DNA of 64,000 nt from Nocardiopsis sp. YSL2 (GTDB taxonomy: Bacteria; Actinomycetota; Actinomycetes; Streptosporangiales; Streptosporangiaceae). A program made the position numbers and the translations under genes. Under the pieces are notes generated by a model that did not search any database, was not told the origin of the DNA, and was given only the letters and a program-made list of their open reading frames with translations. Of this stretch, positions 8,801-16,628 are shown piece after piece. The stretch is taken from contig NZ_JAMOAO010000001.1 in assembly GCF_030555055.1 (NCBI RefSeq), forward strand, positions 4,154,001 through 4,218,000, given 5' to 3'. Every line of letters starts with the position of its first letter. Within the stretch, counting starts at the first letter, position 1.

Positions 8801-9807
8801 ACCTGCGGATCACCTTCCGGGCCGTGGACGACCGGGGCCGGACCCTGGCCGAGTCCAAGGACCTGGAGCAGTTGCGCGCCAAGCTCAAGCCGCGCCTGCG
8901 CGAGGCGATCTCCGCCGAGGCCAAGGGCGTGGAGCGCAAGGGCATCACCTCCTGGGACTTCGGTCCCCTGGAGCAGACGCTCGAACGCAAGGCGCTGGGC
9001 CCCGGGGTCAAGGGCTACCCGGCGCTGGTCGACGAGGGCGACAGCGTCGCGGTGCGCATCTTCGACACCCGTCCCGAGCAGCGCGCCGCCATGTGGGCGG
9101 GCACGCGCCGGCTGCTCCTGCTCACCGTGCCCTCCCCGGCGCTCGCGGTCAGCAAGGGGCTCAACAACCCGGACAAGCTCGCCCTGGCCGACAACCCGCA
9201 CGGGTCGGTCAAGAAGATGCTCGCCGACGCCGAGACCGCCGCGGTGGACCACCTGCTGGCCCGCGAGGGCGGACCGGTGTGGAACGCCGAGGACTTCGCC
9301 AAGCTCGCCGACCGCGTCCGCGCCGACCTCGGCGACACCCTCGCCGACGTCCTGGACAAGGTGGCCCGGGTCCTCGTGCTGTGGCGCAAGGTCTCCAAGA
9401 AGGTCAAGGGAACCACGTCCCTGGCGGTCCTGCCCTCGCTGAACGACGTGCAGGGCCAGCTCGGCGACCTGGTGGGCGACGGGTTCGCCACCGCCGCCGG
9501 ACCGGGCCGCCTGGACGACGTGCACCGGTACCTGCGCGGGATCGAGTACCGGTTGACCAAGCTGCCGGAGAACCCGCGCCGGGACCAGGTCAACATGGCC
9601 AAGGTCGAGCAGATGCGCCAGGCCGTGCGCAAGGTCGTGGGTTCCCTGCCTGCGGGCCGGGCCGCCGCCCCCGACGTGGCGGAGCTGCGCTGGATGCTGG
9701 AGGAGTACCGGGTCAGCCTGTTCGCCCAGGAGCTGAGGACGGCCTACCCGGTCTCGGACAAGCGCATCATGAAGGCCCTGGAAGCCGTCAAGGCCGCCGG
9801 GAAGTAG
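5866..9807 (+). CDS. hrpA: ATP-dependent RNA helicase HrpA
   Basis: A 1313-residue DEAH-box helicase. Walker A is GETGSGKTT at residues 101-109, DEAH at 198-201 and SAT at about 230-232. Motifs V and VI follow (ATNVAETSLTVPG, QRKGRCGR). Behind these lie the helicase-associated HA2 and OB-fold regions and a long C-terminal DUF3418 region. Length and order are those of bacterial HrpA. HrpA unwinds RNA and has been linked in bacteria to mRNA processing and to rescue of stalled or collided ribosomes. It stands alone, with a strong hairpin just after the stop codon. Confidence 0.96.
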   Translation: MSTTTPAPGADTLRSRLRDLMPSDRHRLRRRIDGLAKIRDERRRASVTDQIARDIDEAVLRVDVRRESVPELSYPEALPVSARREDIAAAIRDHQVVIVAGETGSGKTTQLPKICLELGRGVMGTIGHTQPRRLAARTVAERIADEIGTPLGETVGYKVRFTDSSSGSTLVKLMTDGILLAEIQHDRMLRAYDTLIIDEAHERSLNIDFLLGYLKQLLPKRPDLKVIITSATIDPERFSQHFDDAPIVEVSGRTFPVEVRYRPIYDEILDPDDQGPSKDRDQTQAILDAVEELGREAPGDVLVFLSGEREIRDTAEALEKKKLRGTEVLPLYARLSVAEQKRVWSSHSGRRVVLATNVAETSLTVPGIKYVIDPGTARISRYSHRTKVQRLPIEAVSQASANQRKGRCGRVSEGICIRLYSEEDFLSRPEYTDPEILRTNLASVILQMAALGLGDVAAFPFVDGPDHRQIKDGVNLLTELGALHPDPSGAKRRLTPRGRTLAQLPIDPRLGRMVLEAQERDCLGEVLVITSALSIQDPRERPSDKQQQAQAMHARFADKESDFLAFLNLWNHLRDKQKELSGNQFRRMCRDEFLNYLRVREWQDIHGQLRQVLRTMNVEVPAPREAAADPAEVHKSLLAGLLSHVGLKDPDKHEYLGGRGARFAIFPGSSLFKKQPRFVMAAELVETSKLWGRMVGRIEPEWAEELAGDIVKRSYSEPHWERKRGAVMAFERVTLYGVPIVVQRKVQYGRIDPALSRELFIRRALVEGDWETRHHFFHDNRKLLEEVEDLEHRARRRDIVVDDEALFDFYDRRVPESAVSAAHFDSWWKKARREDPTLLDFTREELINDGVDTVSEDDYPDVWRQGEFVFPLSYQFEPGSDSDGVTARVPVKYLNQVENTGFDWQIPGLRDELITAMIRSLPKPLRRNFVPVPDNAVRARGGLTPYSGRLAEALAAELTQMAGERISAADFQLDRVPDHLRITFRAVDDRGRTLAESKDLEQLRAKLKPRLREAISAEAKGVERKGITSWDFGPLEQTLERKALGPGVKGYPALVDEGDSVAVRIFDTRPEQRAAMWAGTRRLLLLTVPSPALAVSKGLNNPDKLALADNPHGSVKKMLADAETAAVDHLLAREGGPVWNAEDFAKLADRVRADLGDTLADVLDKVARVLVLWRKVSKKVKGTTSLAVLPSLNDVQGQLGDLVGDGFATAAGPGRLDDVHRYLRGIEYRLTKLPENPRRDQVNMAKVEQMRQAVRKVVGSLPAGRAAAPDVAELRWMLEEYRVSLFAQELRTAYPVSDKRIMKALEAVKAAGK

Positions 9808-9813
9808 CCTGCG

Positions 9814-9849
9814 GACGGCGCCGCCCGGGCCGCCCCCGGCGGCGCCGTC
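9814..9849 (+). terminator. Hairpin terminator after hrpA
   Basis: The stem GACGGCGCCGCC (9814-9825) pairs perfectly with GGCGGCGCCGTC (9838-9849) across a 12-nt loop. It begins 7 nt after the hrpA stop codon. Confidence 0.7.
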
Positions 9850-9944
9850 ACACGGTCTTCACAGCCGTCGGCGTCCGTGCTCGGCCGAACCCGGTTCCTC
9901 GACCGGTCGGACTGGGAGGAGACTGTCCCTTTCCGGCTCGAGGA

Positions 9945-10145
9945 CTACGTGTGACCCGCTAAGCGATCGAGATCAAGTCCTCGGCTGAGAAGGAGCTTCG
10001 CGAGCTCGACGGGCCGTTGCGTGAACGCATCATCGAGGCTCTCGCGAACCTGATAGGCGGCCGAGACCAGGACCAGACCACGGTCGGTCAACGCATCGGC
10101 CAGCTCGGCCGCCATTCGGCCCGGGTCGATTGGTTCAGCTGTCAT
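9945..10145 (-). CDS. Possible small protein of 66 residues, or the stump of a longer gene
   Basis: ATG at 10145 has a strong GAGGAG ribosome binding site with an 8-nt spacer (complement of 10154-10159). The first 28 residues (MTAEPIDPGRMAAELADALT then DRGLVLVS) look like a genuine helical protein start. The rest is the antisense of the RelE-like remnant and is probably not natural coding sequence. I suspect the 5' end of a gene truncated at about 10062, where two remnants are joined tail to tail. No family recognised. Confidence 0.3.
   Translation of the reverse strand: MTAEPIDPGRMAAELADALTDRGLVLVSAAYQVRESLDDAFTQRPVELAKLLLSRGLDLDRLAGHT
9951..10061 (+). pseudogene. Remnant of a RelE/ParE-type toxin gene
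   Basis: GTG at 9951, preceded by an AGGA-type ribosome binding site, opens MTR and hits a TAA as codon four. The frame then reads AIEIKSSAEKELRELDGPLR followed by ERIIEALANL, which is the classic N-terminus of RelE-superfamily toxins. A single change from a Tyr codon would create that TAA. Resemblance is lost after about residue 36 and no toxin C-terminus follows. I read this as a toxin gene broken by a nonsense mutation and a deletion. The match rests on about 30 residues. Confidence 0.45.
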
Positions 10146-10438
10146 TCTCGCGTCTCCTCGGAGCACAGACCATGACACTCTCCGCCGCGAGTTTCGATGC
10201 CCTGGTGGAGCATGCGGACGGGCTGGCTCCATCAGAGCCCGATCGCCAGTCTGGGTGAAATCGCCGCCGTGTGATCGCGCGGTTCATGAGCCCAGATGCT
10301 GTCCAGCCTGGCGTTCGAGGAGGCGTGGGGCACGGAGACCGACTGCTCATGCCGCCTTTTCGACACTGGCGAGCCCGACAGGACAGGCCAGGCGGTAGCA
10401 TGCCGCTGGTGGTGTAGACCACTTTCGGTACATGCGCG
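10146..10438. other. Intergenic stretch, degenerate
   Basis: A 28-codon frame starting MTLSAASFDALVEHADGL lies near 10174 on the plus strand. It could be a fragment of an antitoxin, but this is too short to support. No hairpin or promoter stands out before the lactonase gene. Confidence 0.3.
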
Positions 10439-11536
10439 ATGAGAACGAGGTTCCCGGTGGGCGACTCGGTGCACGGACGACGGCTTCTGCTGGTGGGCAC
10501 CTACACCCCCGACTCCGAGCCGCCCGGCGGAGGGCAGGGTGTCCACCGGGTCTGGTTCGACCCCATGACCGGGGAGATGGCGGACGGGGGCGTGGCCGCG
10601 CCCACCCCGGGCCCCTCGTTCCTGGCCTACCGCGCGGACCCGCCCACGGTGTACGCGGTCAACGAGCGCGAGAAGGGCACGGTCACCGCCTGGCGGATCG
10701 ACGCCGAGGCCGGGCTCACCGAGCTGGGGCAGGCCCCCACCGGCGGCGCCTCGCCCTGCCACGCGCTGGCCGCGGACACCGCGCTGACGGTCACCAACTA
10801 CGCCAACGGGGTGGTGGCCGTGTTCGCCCTCGCCGACGACGGGGCCCTTCCCGCCGAGGCGGCGCACTTCGCGCACACCGGTTCCGGCCCGGTCACCGAC
10901 CGCCAGGAGGGCCCGCACGCCCACAGCGCCGTCGCGGTCGATCCGCTCCACGTGCTCGTGGCCGACCTGGGCACCGACGAGCTGCGCGTGATCCGGGGCG
11001 GCGAACAGACCGGCACCATCGTGCTGCCCCCGGGCACCGGCCCCCGGCACGCGGCGGTGGCGGGGGAGTACGTCTACGTGGCGGGTGAGCTGGACTCGCG
11101 CGTGCACGTCCTGCGCTGGGACGGCGACACCGGCACCGCCGAGTACCTCGGCTCCGAGCACGCCACCGGTGAGCGGGCGGCGGGCGTGAACTTCCCCGGT
11201 GAGATCCTCATCCACCGCGACCGCGTGTACGTCTCCAACCGCGGCGCGGACACCGTCTCCACGCTGGCGGTCCGCGACGGCGGAGCGCGCCTGGAGCACC
11301 TGGCGAACACCCCGGCCGCGGGCGCGTGGCCGCGCAACTTCACCGTCGTGCGCGGACACCGCGACGAACCCGACCACCTGGTGGTCGCCGCCCAGAACGG
11401 CGACTCCCTGGCCGCCCTGCTCATCGACCCGAAGACCGGCGTGCCCTCCGACACCGGTCACCGTCTGGCGGTCCCCACCCCCGTGTGCGTGCTCCCGGTC
11501 CCCATCACCCGCATCCGCCGCGCCGCACGCGCGTGA
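10439..11536 (+). CDS. Lactonase-family beta-propeller protein (YbhE/Pgl-like)
   Basis: A 365-residue protein of the lactonase seven-bladed beta-propeller family (PF10282). It shows the repeating blade pattern and the typical segments LLVGTYT, VNEREKGTVTAWRID, SPCHALA, TNYANG, GPRHAAV and VSNRGADT. Members include cytoplasmic 6-phosphogluconolactonase of the YbhE type, but many actinobacterial members have no proven substrate, so pgl is not assigned. The start ATG is at 10439; a GTG at residue 7 is possible. No neighbour suggests a pathway. Confidence 0.85.
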   Translation: MRTRFPVGDSVHGRRLLLVGTYTPDSEPPGGGQGVHRVWFDPMTGEMADGGVAAPTPGPSFLAYRADPPTVYAVNEREKGTVTAWRIDAEAGLTELGQAPTGGASPCHALAADTALTVTNYANGVVAVFALADDGALPAEAAHFAHTGSGPVTDRQEGPHAHSAVAVDPLHVLVADLGTDELRVIRGGEQTGTIVLPPGTGPRHAAVAGEYVYVAGELDSRVHVLRWDGDTGTAEYLGSEHATGERAAGVNFPGEILIHRDRVYVSNRGADTVSTLAVRDGGARLEHLANTPAAGAWPRNFTVVRGHRDEPDHLVVAAQNGDSLAALLIDPKTGVPSDTGHRLAVPTPVCVLPVPITRIRRAARA

Positions 11537-11666
11537 CCTGGGGCGGGAGCGATTCCTACAAGCTTCGGGTGCCGGGATCTGTCACCCCTGGACTCCCGCT
11601 GAGAGGTCGGCATAACGGACAATGGGGGCGATCATCTCCCAAGAGCTCCCCGGAGGGGACACACGT

Positions 11667-12302
11667 ATGCCCGCCTTCGCGTCGACATCGGTCCAGTACA
11701 AGGGCCTGACCGCCCGCGACCTCGCGCTCATCGCCGTCTTCGCGGCGCTGATCGCCGCACTGAGCGTCACGGTCGCCATTCCGATCCCGTTCTCCCCGGT
11801 CCCGATCACGCTCCAGACCCTCGGCGTCATGCTCGCGCCCAGCCTTCTGGGCTGGAAGCGCGGCACCCTCGCCGTCGCGGCCTTCCTCGCTCTGGGCCTG
11901 GCCGGGCTCCCGCTGTTCGCGGGCGGCCGCGGCGGCGTCGCCGTCCTGGCCGGGCCCTCCGCCGGGTTCATCGTCAGCTGGATCTTCGCCGCCCTGGTCA
12001 TCGGCTACCTCACCGACCGGATGGTCCGCCGTAGGAACTACAACTTCTGGGCCGGGCTGGGCATCAACGTGCTCGGCGGCATCGTGGTGATCTACGCGAT
12101 CGGCGTCCCGTGGCTGGCCGCGGCCCTCGGCGACGGTGTCCTCGCCGCCGCATACTCCATGGCCGTCTACCTGCCCGGCGACCTGGTCAAGGCCGTGCTG
12201 GCGGCTGCCATCGCCGCCACGGTCGCCCGCGCCTACCCCGTTCCGCCGGCCGGGCGCCCCGTCATCGTCGGTCCCGCCGCGGAACGGACCGAGGACGCCT
12301 GA
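11667..12302 (+). CDS. bioY: Biotin ECF transporter S component BioY
   Basis: A 211-residue integral membrane protein with about six hydrophobic segments and the BioY signature (IPIPFSPVPITLQTLGVMLA, then ALGLAGLPLFAGGRGG). It binds biotin in the membrane and delivers it through the ECF energy-coupling module. ATG 11667 has GGAGGGG at good spacing and is preferred over an in-frame ATG at 11622. Its stop codon overlaps the start of the ATPase gene (TGATG), so translation is coupled. The three genes form a bioY-bioM-bioN operon. Confidence 0.93.
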   Translation: MPAFASTSVQYKGLTARDLALIAVFAALIAALSVTVAIPIPFSPVPITLQTLGVMLAPSLLGWKRGTLAVAAFLALGLAGLPLFAGGRGGVAVLAGPSAGFIVSWIFAALVIGYLTDRMVRRRNYNFWAGLGINVLGGIVVIYAIGVPWLAAALGDGVLAAAYSMAVYLPGDLVKAVLAAAIAATVARAYPVPPAGRPVIVGPAAERTEDA

Positions 12303-13003
12303 TGCTCCGACTGGAGGGTGTCTCCCACTCCTACGACGGCCGCGCGGTCCTGCGCGACGTCACCCTCGACCTCGCCGAGCACCGCATCGGCGTGATCGGG
12401 GCCAACGGATCGGGCAAGTCCACGCTCGCCCGCACCCTCAACGGCCTCGTCGTCCCCGACGAGGGCCGGGTCACCCTGGGGGAGTGGGACACCCGGCGCC
12501 ACGCCCGGCGGATCCGCCGCCGGGTGGGGTTCGTCTTCTCCGACGCCGCGAACCAGATCATCATGCCCACGGTCGCCGAGGACGTGGAGATCGGGCTGCG
12601 CCGGCTCCGGCTCGGCCGCGAGGAGACCGCTCGCCGGGTCGACGCCCTGCTGGAGAGGTTCGGACTCGACGGCCACCGCGACCACCCCGGGCACCTGCTC
12701 TCCGGCGGGCAGAAGCAGCTGCTGGCCCTGGCCTCGGTGATGGCGACCGAACCGGAGATCCTGGTGTGCGACGAGCCCACCACCCTGCTCGACCTGCGCA
12801 ACACGCGCATGGTCCACCGCACCCTCACCGGACTCGACCAGCAGCTCATCCTGTTCACGCACGACCTCGACCTGCTGGCCGACTTCGACCGGGTGCTGGT
12901 CGTCGACGACGGCCGGGTGGTGTTCGACGGCCCTGCCGACGCCGCCGTGTCGGCCTACACGGACGGCCTGCTCGACGACGAGCGGGACGGAGCCGACCGG
13001 TGA
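12302..13003 (+). CDS. bioM: Energy-coupling factor ATPase BioM
   Basis: A 233-residue ABC ATPase of the ECF type. Walker A is GANGSGKST, the signature is LSGGQKQ, Walker B is ILVCDEPT, and a switch His follows in FTHDLDLL. It powers biotin uptake by BioY together with BioN. The gene starts inside the bioY stop codon and ends in a 4-nt overlap with bioN, a very tight operon. Confidence 0.92.
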   Translation: MLRLEGVSHSYDGRAVLRDVTLDLAEHRIGVIGANGSGKSTLARTLNGLVVPDEGRVTLGEWDTRRHARRIRRRVGFVFSDAANQIIMPTVAEDVEIGLRRLRLGREETARRVDALLERFGLDGHRDHPGHLLSGGQKQLLALASVMATEPEILVCDEPTTLLDLRNTRMVHRTLTGLDQQLILFTHDLDLLADFDRVLVVDDGRVVFDGPADAAVSAYTDGLLDDERDGADR

Positions 13004-13608
13004 CGGGCCTGTACGTGCCCGGCACCGGGCCGCTCTACCGCCTGACCGCCGGGACCAAACTGCTCGCGCTCCTGGCCGTGAGCGTCGTGATCATCGTCGT
13101 GGGCGACGCGCGGGTCTCCGTCGGCGCCCTGGCCGCGGCCCTGGCCCTGTACCCCCTGAGCGGGCTGGGCGTGCGCCGCGCCTGGCACGTGCTCCGGGTG
13201 CTGTGGCCGTTCCTGCTGGCCATCGCCGTGTTCCAGACCCTGTTCGGCGACTGGCCGACGGCCGTGCGACTGGTCGCCCAACTGGCCGCACTGGTCCTGC
13301 TCGCCAACGTCGTCACGCTCACCACGCGGGTGCGGGAGATGCTCGACCTGTTCGAGCGTGCCGCCCGGCCCCTGCGCCGCGTCGGCGCCGATCCGGACCG
13401 GGTGGCGCTGGTGCTGGCGCTGACCATCCGCTCCATCCCGATGGTCGCCGCGGCCTGGCGGGCGGCCCGTGAGGGCTACGTCGCGCGCGGCCTGTCCGGA
13501 CGGCCCCATCTGCTCGTGGTACCGGTGATCGTGCAGCTGCTGCGGATGGCCGAGGCGACGGGTGAGGCGCTCGTCGCCCGGGGGATCGACGAGCCCGACC
13601 GATCCTGA
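13000..13608 (+). CDS. bioN: Energy-coupling factor transmembrane protein BioN
   Basis: A 202-residue T component with about five hydrophobic segments. It has the cytoplasmic coupling region typical of CbiQ/BioN proteins, with alanine-arginine-glycine motifs near AAREGYVARGL and ALVARGIDEP. It couples ATP hydrolysis by BioM to substrate release from BioY. The GTG start overlaps the bioM stop codon by 4 nt (GTGA). A gap of about 150 nt follows with no strong hairpin. Confidence 0.91.
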   Translation: MTGLYVPGTGPLYRLTAGTKLLALLAVSVVIIVVGDARVSVGALAAALALYPLSGLGVRRAWHVLRVLWPFLLAIAVFQTLFGDWPTAVRLVAQLAALVLLANVVTLTTRVREMLDLFERAARPLRRVGADPDRVALVLALTIRSIPMVAAAWRAAREGYVARGLSGRPHLLVVPVIVQLLRMAEATGEALVARGIDEPDRS

Positions 13609-13759
13609 ACGGCCGTGTGTGACGCGGGAACGGTGTTCTGAACACGCATGATGTGCGGTTAGTACCGATTCAGTATCGGATATGTTCGCCGGTCCGTATT
13701 CGGGTGAATAATCGCAGGCACACACCCTCCCCTCGCCGTGTGAACGAATCGGTGATCAC

Positions 13760-14713
13760 GTGCCCTGGCGCATTCCCGGCGCTCATCGAGTCAGGCCCCT
13801 GGCCGTGGCGGCCGCCGCGCTCGCCGCCGTCATGGTGTTGACCGTGTCGGGTGCGGGATCGGCCTCGGCCGGCGCCCCACAGCCGGACCCGCGCCACCTG
13901 GCCGGCCTGCTGTCCGGGCGCGCGTTCACCCTGGTCCCCTTCGCCCCCGCCACGGCCCCGGCCACGGGCGGCTCACCCCTCACCTCCGAGGAGCGTGCCG
14001 ACCTCACCGCGCGGATCGAGGCCCTCGCCGCCTCCACCGGGACCGACGTCGGCGTCGCCGTCCAGGACCTGCGCACCGGTGCCGCCTACAGCTACGGCGG
14101 ACACGAACCGGTCTACACCGCCAGCGTCGTCAAGCTCACCCTGGTGGCCATGCTCCTGGCGCGGGTGGAGGAGGAGGGGCGCGAGCTCACTCCCGGAGAG
14201 CGCGCCCAGGCCGAGGCGATGATCCGCTACAGCGACAACCACGTCACCGACGCCTTCTACCAGAGCAACGGGTTCACCGACGGCTTCGTGGCCGGAACCC
14301 GGACCTTCGGGCTGCGCGGCACCGAGCCCAACCCCGTCGGCGTGTGGGGGGCCACCGTCACCACCGCCGCCGACCAGCTCCGCCTGCTGCGCGCCCTGTA
14401 CACCGAGGACAGCCCGCTGTCGGAGGAGGACCGCGCCTTCGTGCTGGGCCTGATGGAGCGGGTCGCCCCCGAACAGGTCTGGGGCGTGTCCGCCGCGGCC
14501 GGGCCCGAGGACACCGTGGGTCTGAAAAACGGCTGGACGCCGCGCGAGTCCAACGGCGGGCGGTGGAACGTCAACAGCGTCGGCTTCGTGGCCGGTCCCG
14601 AACGCGAGTACCTGGTGGCCGTCCTCACCGACGGCAACAGCGACTACGTCAGCGGCGTCGGCCTCGTCGAGGAACTCGTCACCCTCGTCACCGGTGAGCT
14701 CGGGGATGCTTGA
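13760..14713 (+). CDS. Secreted serine hydrolase of the class A beta-lactamase fold
   Basis: A 317-residue protein with an N-terminal signal peptide (Arg-rich start, hydrophobic stretch to about residue 38, AxA-type cleavage). The serine beta-lactamase/PBP elements are present in order: SxxK in YTASVVKLT, SDN in RYSDNHVTDA, and KNG in place of the usual KTG in GLKNGWTPRES. It should act outside the cell on peptidoglycan peptides, esters or beta-lactams. The KNG variant and the actinobacterial context argue against a specialised resistance enzyme. The start is GTG. Confidence 0.85.
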   Translation: MPWRIPGAHRVRPLAVAAAALAAVMVLTVSGAGSASAGAPQPDPRHLAGLLSGRAFTLVPFAPATAPATGGSPLTSEERADLTARIEALAASTGTDVGVAVQDLRTGAAYSYGGHEPVYTASVVKLTLVAMLLARVEEEGRELTPGERAQAEAMIRYSDNHVTDAFYQSNGFTDGFVAGTRTFGLRGTEPNPVGVWGATVTTAADQLRLLRALYTEDSPLSEEDRAFVLGLMERVAPEQVWGVSAAAGPEDTVGLKNGWTPRESNGGRWNVNSVGFVAGPEREYLVAVLTDGNSDYVSGVGLVEELVTLVTGELGDA

Positions 14714-14717
14714 CGCC

Positions 14718-14765
14718 GGGGGCTCGGGGGCTCGGGGGCTCGGGGGCTCGGGGGCTCGGGGGCGC
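14718..14765 (+). repeat. 8-bp tandem repeat, GGGGGCTC x5 plus one variant
   Basis: Five exact copies of GGGGGCTC are followed by GGGGGCGC. The array starts 4 nt after the serine hydrolase stop codon and lies before the shared terminator. Copy number is likely to vary by slippage. Confidence 0.9.
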
Positions 14766-14801
14766 CTGAGCGCGGGGCCTTCGTCGCCGCGTCGACGCGC
14801 G

Positions 14802-14834
14802 CGTGCCCCGCCCGGACGGCCCGGGCGGGGCACG
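14802..14834. terminator. Bidirectional hairpin terminator
   Basis: CGTGCCCCGCCCGG pairs perfectly with CCGGGCGGGGCACG across a 5-nt loop, between the convergent serine hydrolase and fabG genes. Confidence 0.8.
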
Positions 14835-14855
14835 GCGTGTTCGAGAACGTGCCCT

Positions 14856-15614
14856 CTAGTCGAGCGGACCGCCGGCCACGTAGATGACCTGGCCGGAGAC
14901 GAAACCGGCGTCCTCACCGGTCAGGAAGGCGACCGTGTTGGCGACGTCGGCCGGGACGCCCGCGCGGCGCACGGGGATCTCCTTGGCCTTGAACTCCTTC
15001 ATGGCGTCGAAGTCGATCCCGATACGCTCGGCGGTCGCCCGCGTCATGTCGGTCTCGATGAACCCCGGGGCCACGGCGTTGCAGGTCACGCCGAACTTGC
15101 CGAGCTCGATCGCCAGGGTCTTGGTGAAGCCCTGCAGACCGGCCTTGGCCGCGGAGTAGTTCGCCTGGCCGCGGTTGCCCAGAGCGGAGGAGCTGGACAG
15201 GTTGACGATGCGTCCCCAGCTGTTCTCGGTCATGTGCGCCTGGGCGGCCTTGCTCATGAGGAAGGAGCCCCGCAGGTGCACGTTCATCACGGTGTCCCAG
15301 TCGTCCGGGGACATCTTGAACAGCAGGTTGTCGCGCAGGACGCCCGCGTTGTTGACCAGGATGGCGGGCGGGCCGAGCCGCTCGGCGACGGTCGCGACGG
15401 CCGCGGTCACCTGGTCGGCGTCGGAGACGTCACAGCCCACCGCGACGGCCTTGCCGCCGTCGGCCGTGATGCGGTCCACGACCTCCTGGGCGTCGGACTC
15501 CTTCAGGTCCAGTACGGCGACGGCCCGGCCCTCACGCGCCAGGCGCTCGGCGGTGGCGGCGCCGATACCGCGGGCCGCTCCGGTCACGATCGCCACACGA
15601 GGCGTTGGGGACAT
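14856..15614 (-). CDS. fabG: 3-oxoacyl-ACP reductase FabG (short-chain dehydrogenase)
   Basis: A 252-residue short-chain dehydrogenase. It has the nucleotide motif TGAARGIG, NNAG, the active-site Ser in SSSSALGN, and YSAAK as the YxxxK catalytic pair. The C-terminus (FLTGEDAGFVSGQVIYVAGG) is characteristic of FabG-like enzymes. It would reduce 3-oxoacyl groups with NADPH in the cytoplasm. The start is fixed by a GGAGG 6 nt before ATG 15614; the frame is also open far upstream, but this is not coding. It is a lone copy outside a fatty acid operon, so a specialised role is possible. Confidence 0.88.
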   Translation of the reverse strand: MSPTPRVAIVTGAARGIGAATAERLAREGRAVAVLDLKESDAQEVVDRITADGGKAVAVGCDVSDADQVTAAVATVAERLGPPAILVNNAGVLRDNLLFKMSPDDWDTVMNVHLRGSFLMSKAAQAHMTENSWGRIVNLSSSSALGNRGQANYSAAKAGLQGFTKTLAIELGKFGVTCNAVAPGFIETDMTRATAERIGIDFDAMKEFKAKEIPVRRAGVPADVANTVAFLTGEDAGFVSGQVIYVAGGPLD

Positions 15615-15915
15615 GTGAAACCTCCAGTAAGTCACGTGGTGGGCGCGTGCGAATCCTATCCGCATGCCTACCGGTCGGTACGCGTCCGGGGGTGCCCTAA
15701 CAACTCCACCTGGTGGCCCGGTTCGGCATTCCCACCTGGGATTCGGCCAACCTGCCGTTTCGGTATCGCGGTTTGCCTGCACATGGGCCGGAGGTGTCCT
15801 ACGATTACCGAACAGAACCAAGATGCACGTGCATTCGATCCGTGCAGCAGCACACGCCCGCGGCGGCCGCGCCGCGCCGGAGACGGCCACGTCGCATCAG
15901 TGAGGAGTGGATGGC
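15615..15915. promoter_or_regulatory. Divergent promoter region between fabG and the ATPase gene
   Basis: About 300 nt between two divergent genes, with lower GC than the surroundings. Apart from the palindrome at 15823-15834 I see no clear element. Promoters for both genes must lie here. Confidence 0.5.
15823..15834. promoter_or_regulatory. Palindrome ATGCACGTGCAT, candidate operator of the WhiJ-type regulator
   Basis: A perfect 12-bp palindrome 81 nt before the ATPase start codon. An identical copy lies 51 nt before the DUF397 gene at 18317. The XRE/DUF5753 regulator encoded between them is the obvious candidate ligand. Identity and symmetry are seen directly; binding is inferred. Confidence 0.55.
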
Positions 15916-16413
15916 ATGGAGTGTGCGGAGGCGGTGGCGGAGCCGACCGGGGGATGGTGGCTCAAGGTCCTGACGCACGGTTCCCGCCGCTGGAACACAC
16001 CGGTCTGCGGCGACCGCCATGACGCGGTGACGTGGGGGCTGGAGGCCCAGGCCCACGCAGTGGGGGCCGCACGCGAGATTTCGGAGGCCCTTCTCCGTGA
16101 ATGGGACATGGAGTACTTGGCCGGGGATGTCGCGCTGGTCGTTTCCGAATTGGTCACCAATGCCGTACGCCACGGCGGCCCACTGGCCTTGACCAGGCGT
16201 AGGGCCGAGGGTATTCAGCTGTCCCTGATGCGCAGCGGGCGCGAATTCATCTGTGCCGTCCGTGACGGTGGAGATCGCCTGCCGAGCAGAAGGGAGCCGG
16301 ATCCGGCGGTCGAGGGGGGACGGGGACTTGCCCTGGTGAGCGCTTTCGCGCGAGAGTGGGGTGTGATTCCCACACCGCCGGGCGGAAAGTTCGTTTGGGC
16401 GCAATTCGTGTGA
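15916..16413 (+). CDS. Anti-sigma-like ATP-binding protein (RsbW/HATPase_c_2 family)
   Basis: A 165-residue single-domain GHKL ATPase. The N-box motif VVSELVTNAVRHG, the G1-like segment VRDGG and the G2 segment GGRGLALVSAFAREWG are present. No histidine-phosphorylation or membrane domain is attached. Such proteins in actinomycetes act as anti-sigma or partner-switching kinases, and one is regularly found beside WhiJ-type regulators. ATG 15916 has GAGGAG 8 nt upstream and is preferred over a GTG at 15907. The gene is followed by the XRE/DUF5753 regulator and lies downstream of a palindrome shared with the DUF397 gene. Confidence 0.85.
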   Translation: MECAEAVAEPTGGWWLKVLTHGSRRWNTPVCGDRHDAVTWGLEAQAHAVGAAREISEALLREWDMEYLAGDVALVVSELVTNAVRHGGPLALTRRRAEGIQLSLMRSGREFICAVRDGGDRLPSRREPDPAVEGGRGLALVSAFAREWGVIPTPPGGKFVWAQFV

Positions 16414-16628
16414 TCCGGGTCCGTCGCCGCCGGCGTCGTCCCGGAGCCGCGTACCGATGACCGATGGAGGGGTCCGAGGTCGGTCGTCCGGCTTGCCGCA
16501 TCGCACCTCCGGAGCGGTGGCGGGAGGGGACAATGCGTCCAACGAGTACATGTAGTGTCGTGACCGCACGGCAGGGGGATCCGGCGGTTCCGGATACTCT
16601 TGTGGGCAATGACAGAGAGGCGGCGAAC

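Noticed and set aside
5848..9525. Long antisense open frame across hrpA
   Set aside because: Antisense frames of high-GC genes lack stop codons by composition. The hrpA frame has all helicase motifs.
16547..16554. Short palindrome TACATGTA upstream of the XRE/DUF5753 gene
   Set aside because: Eight bases is too short to support as an operator and it differs from the shared 12-bp palindrome.
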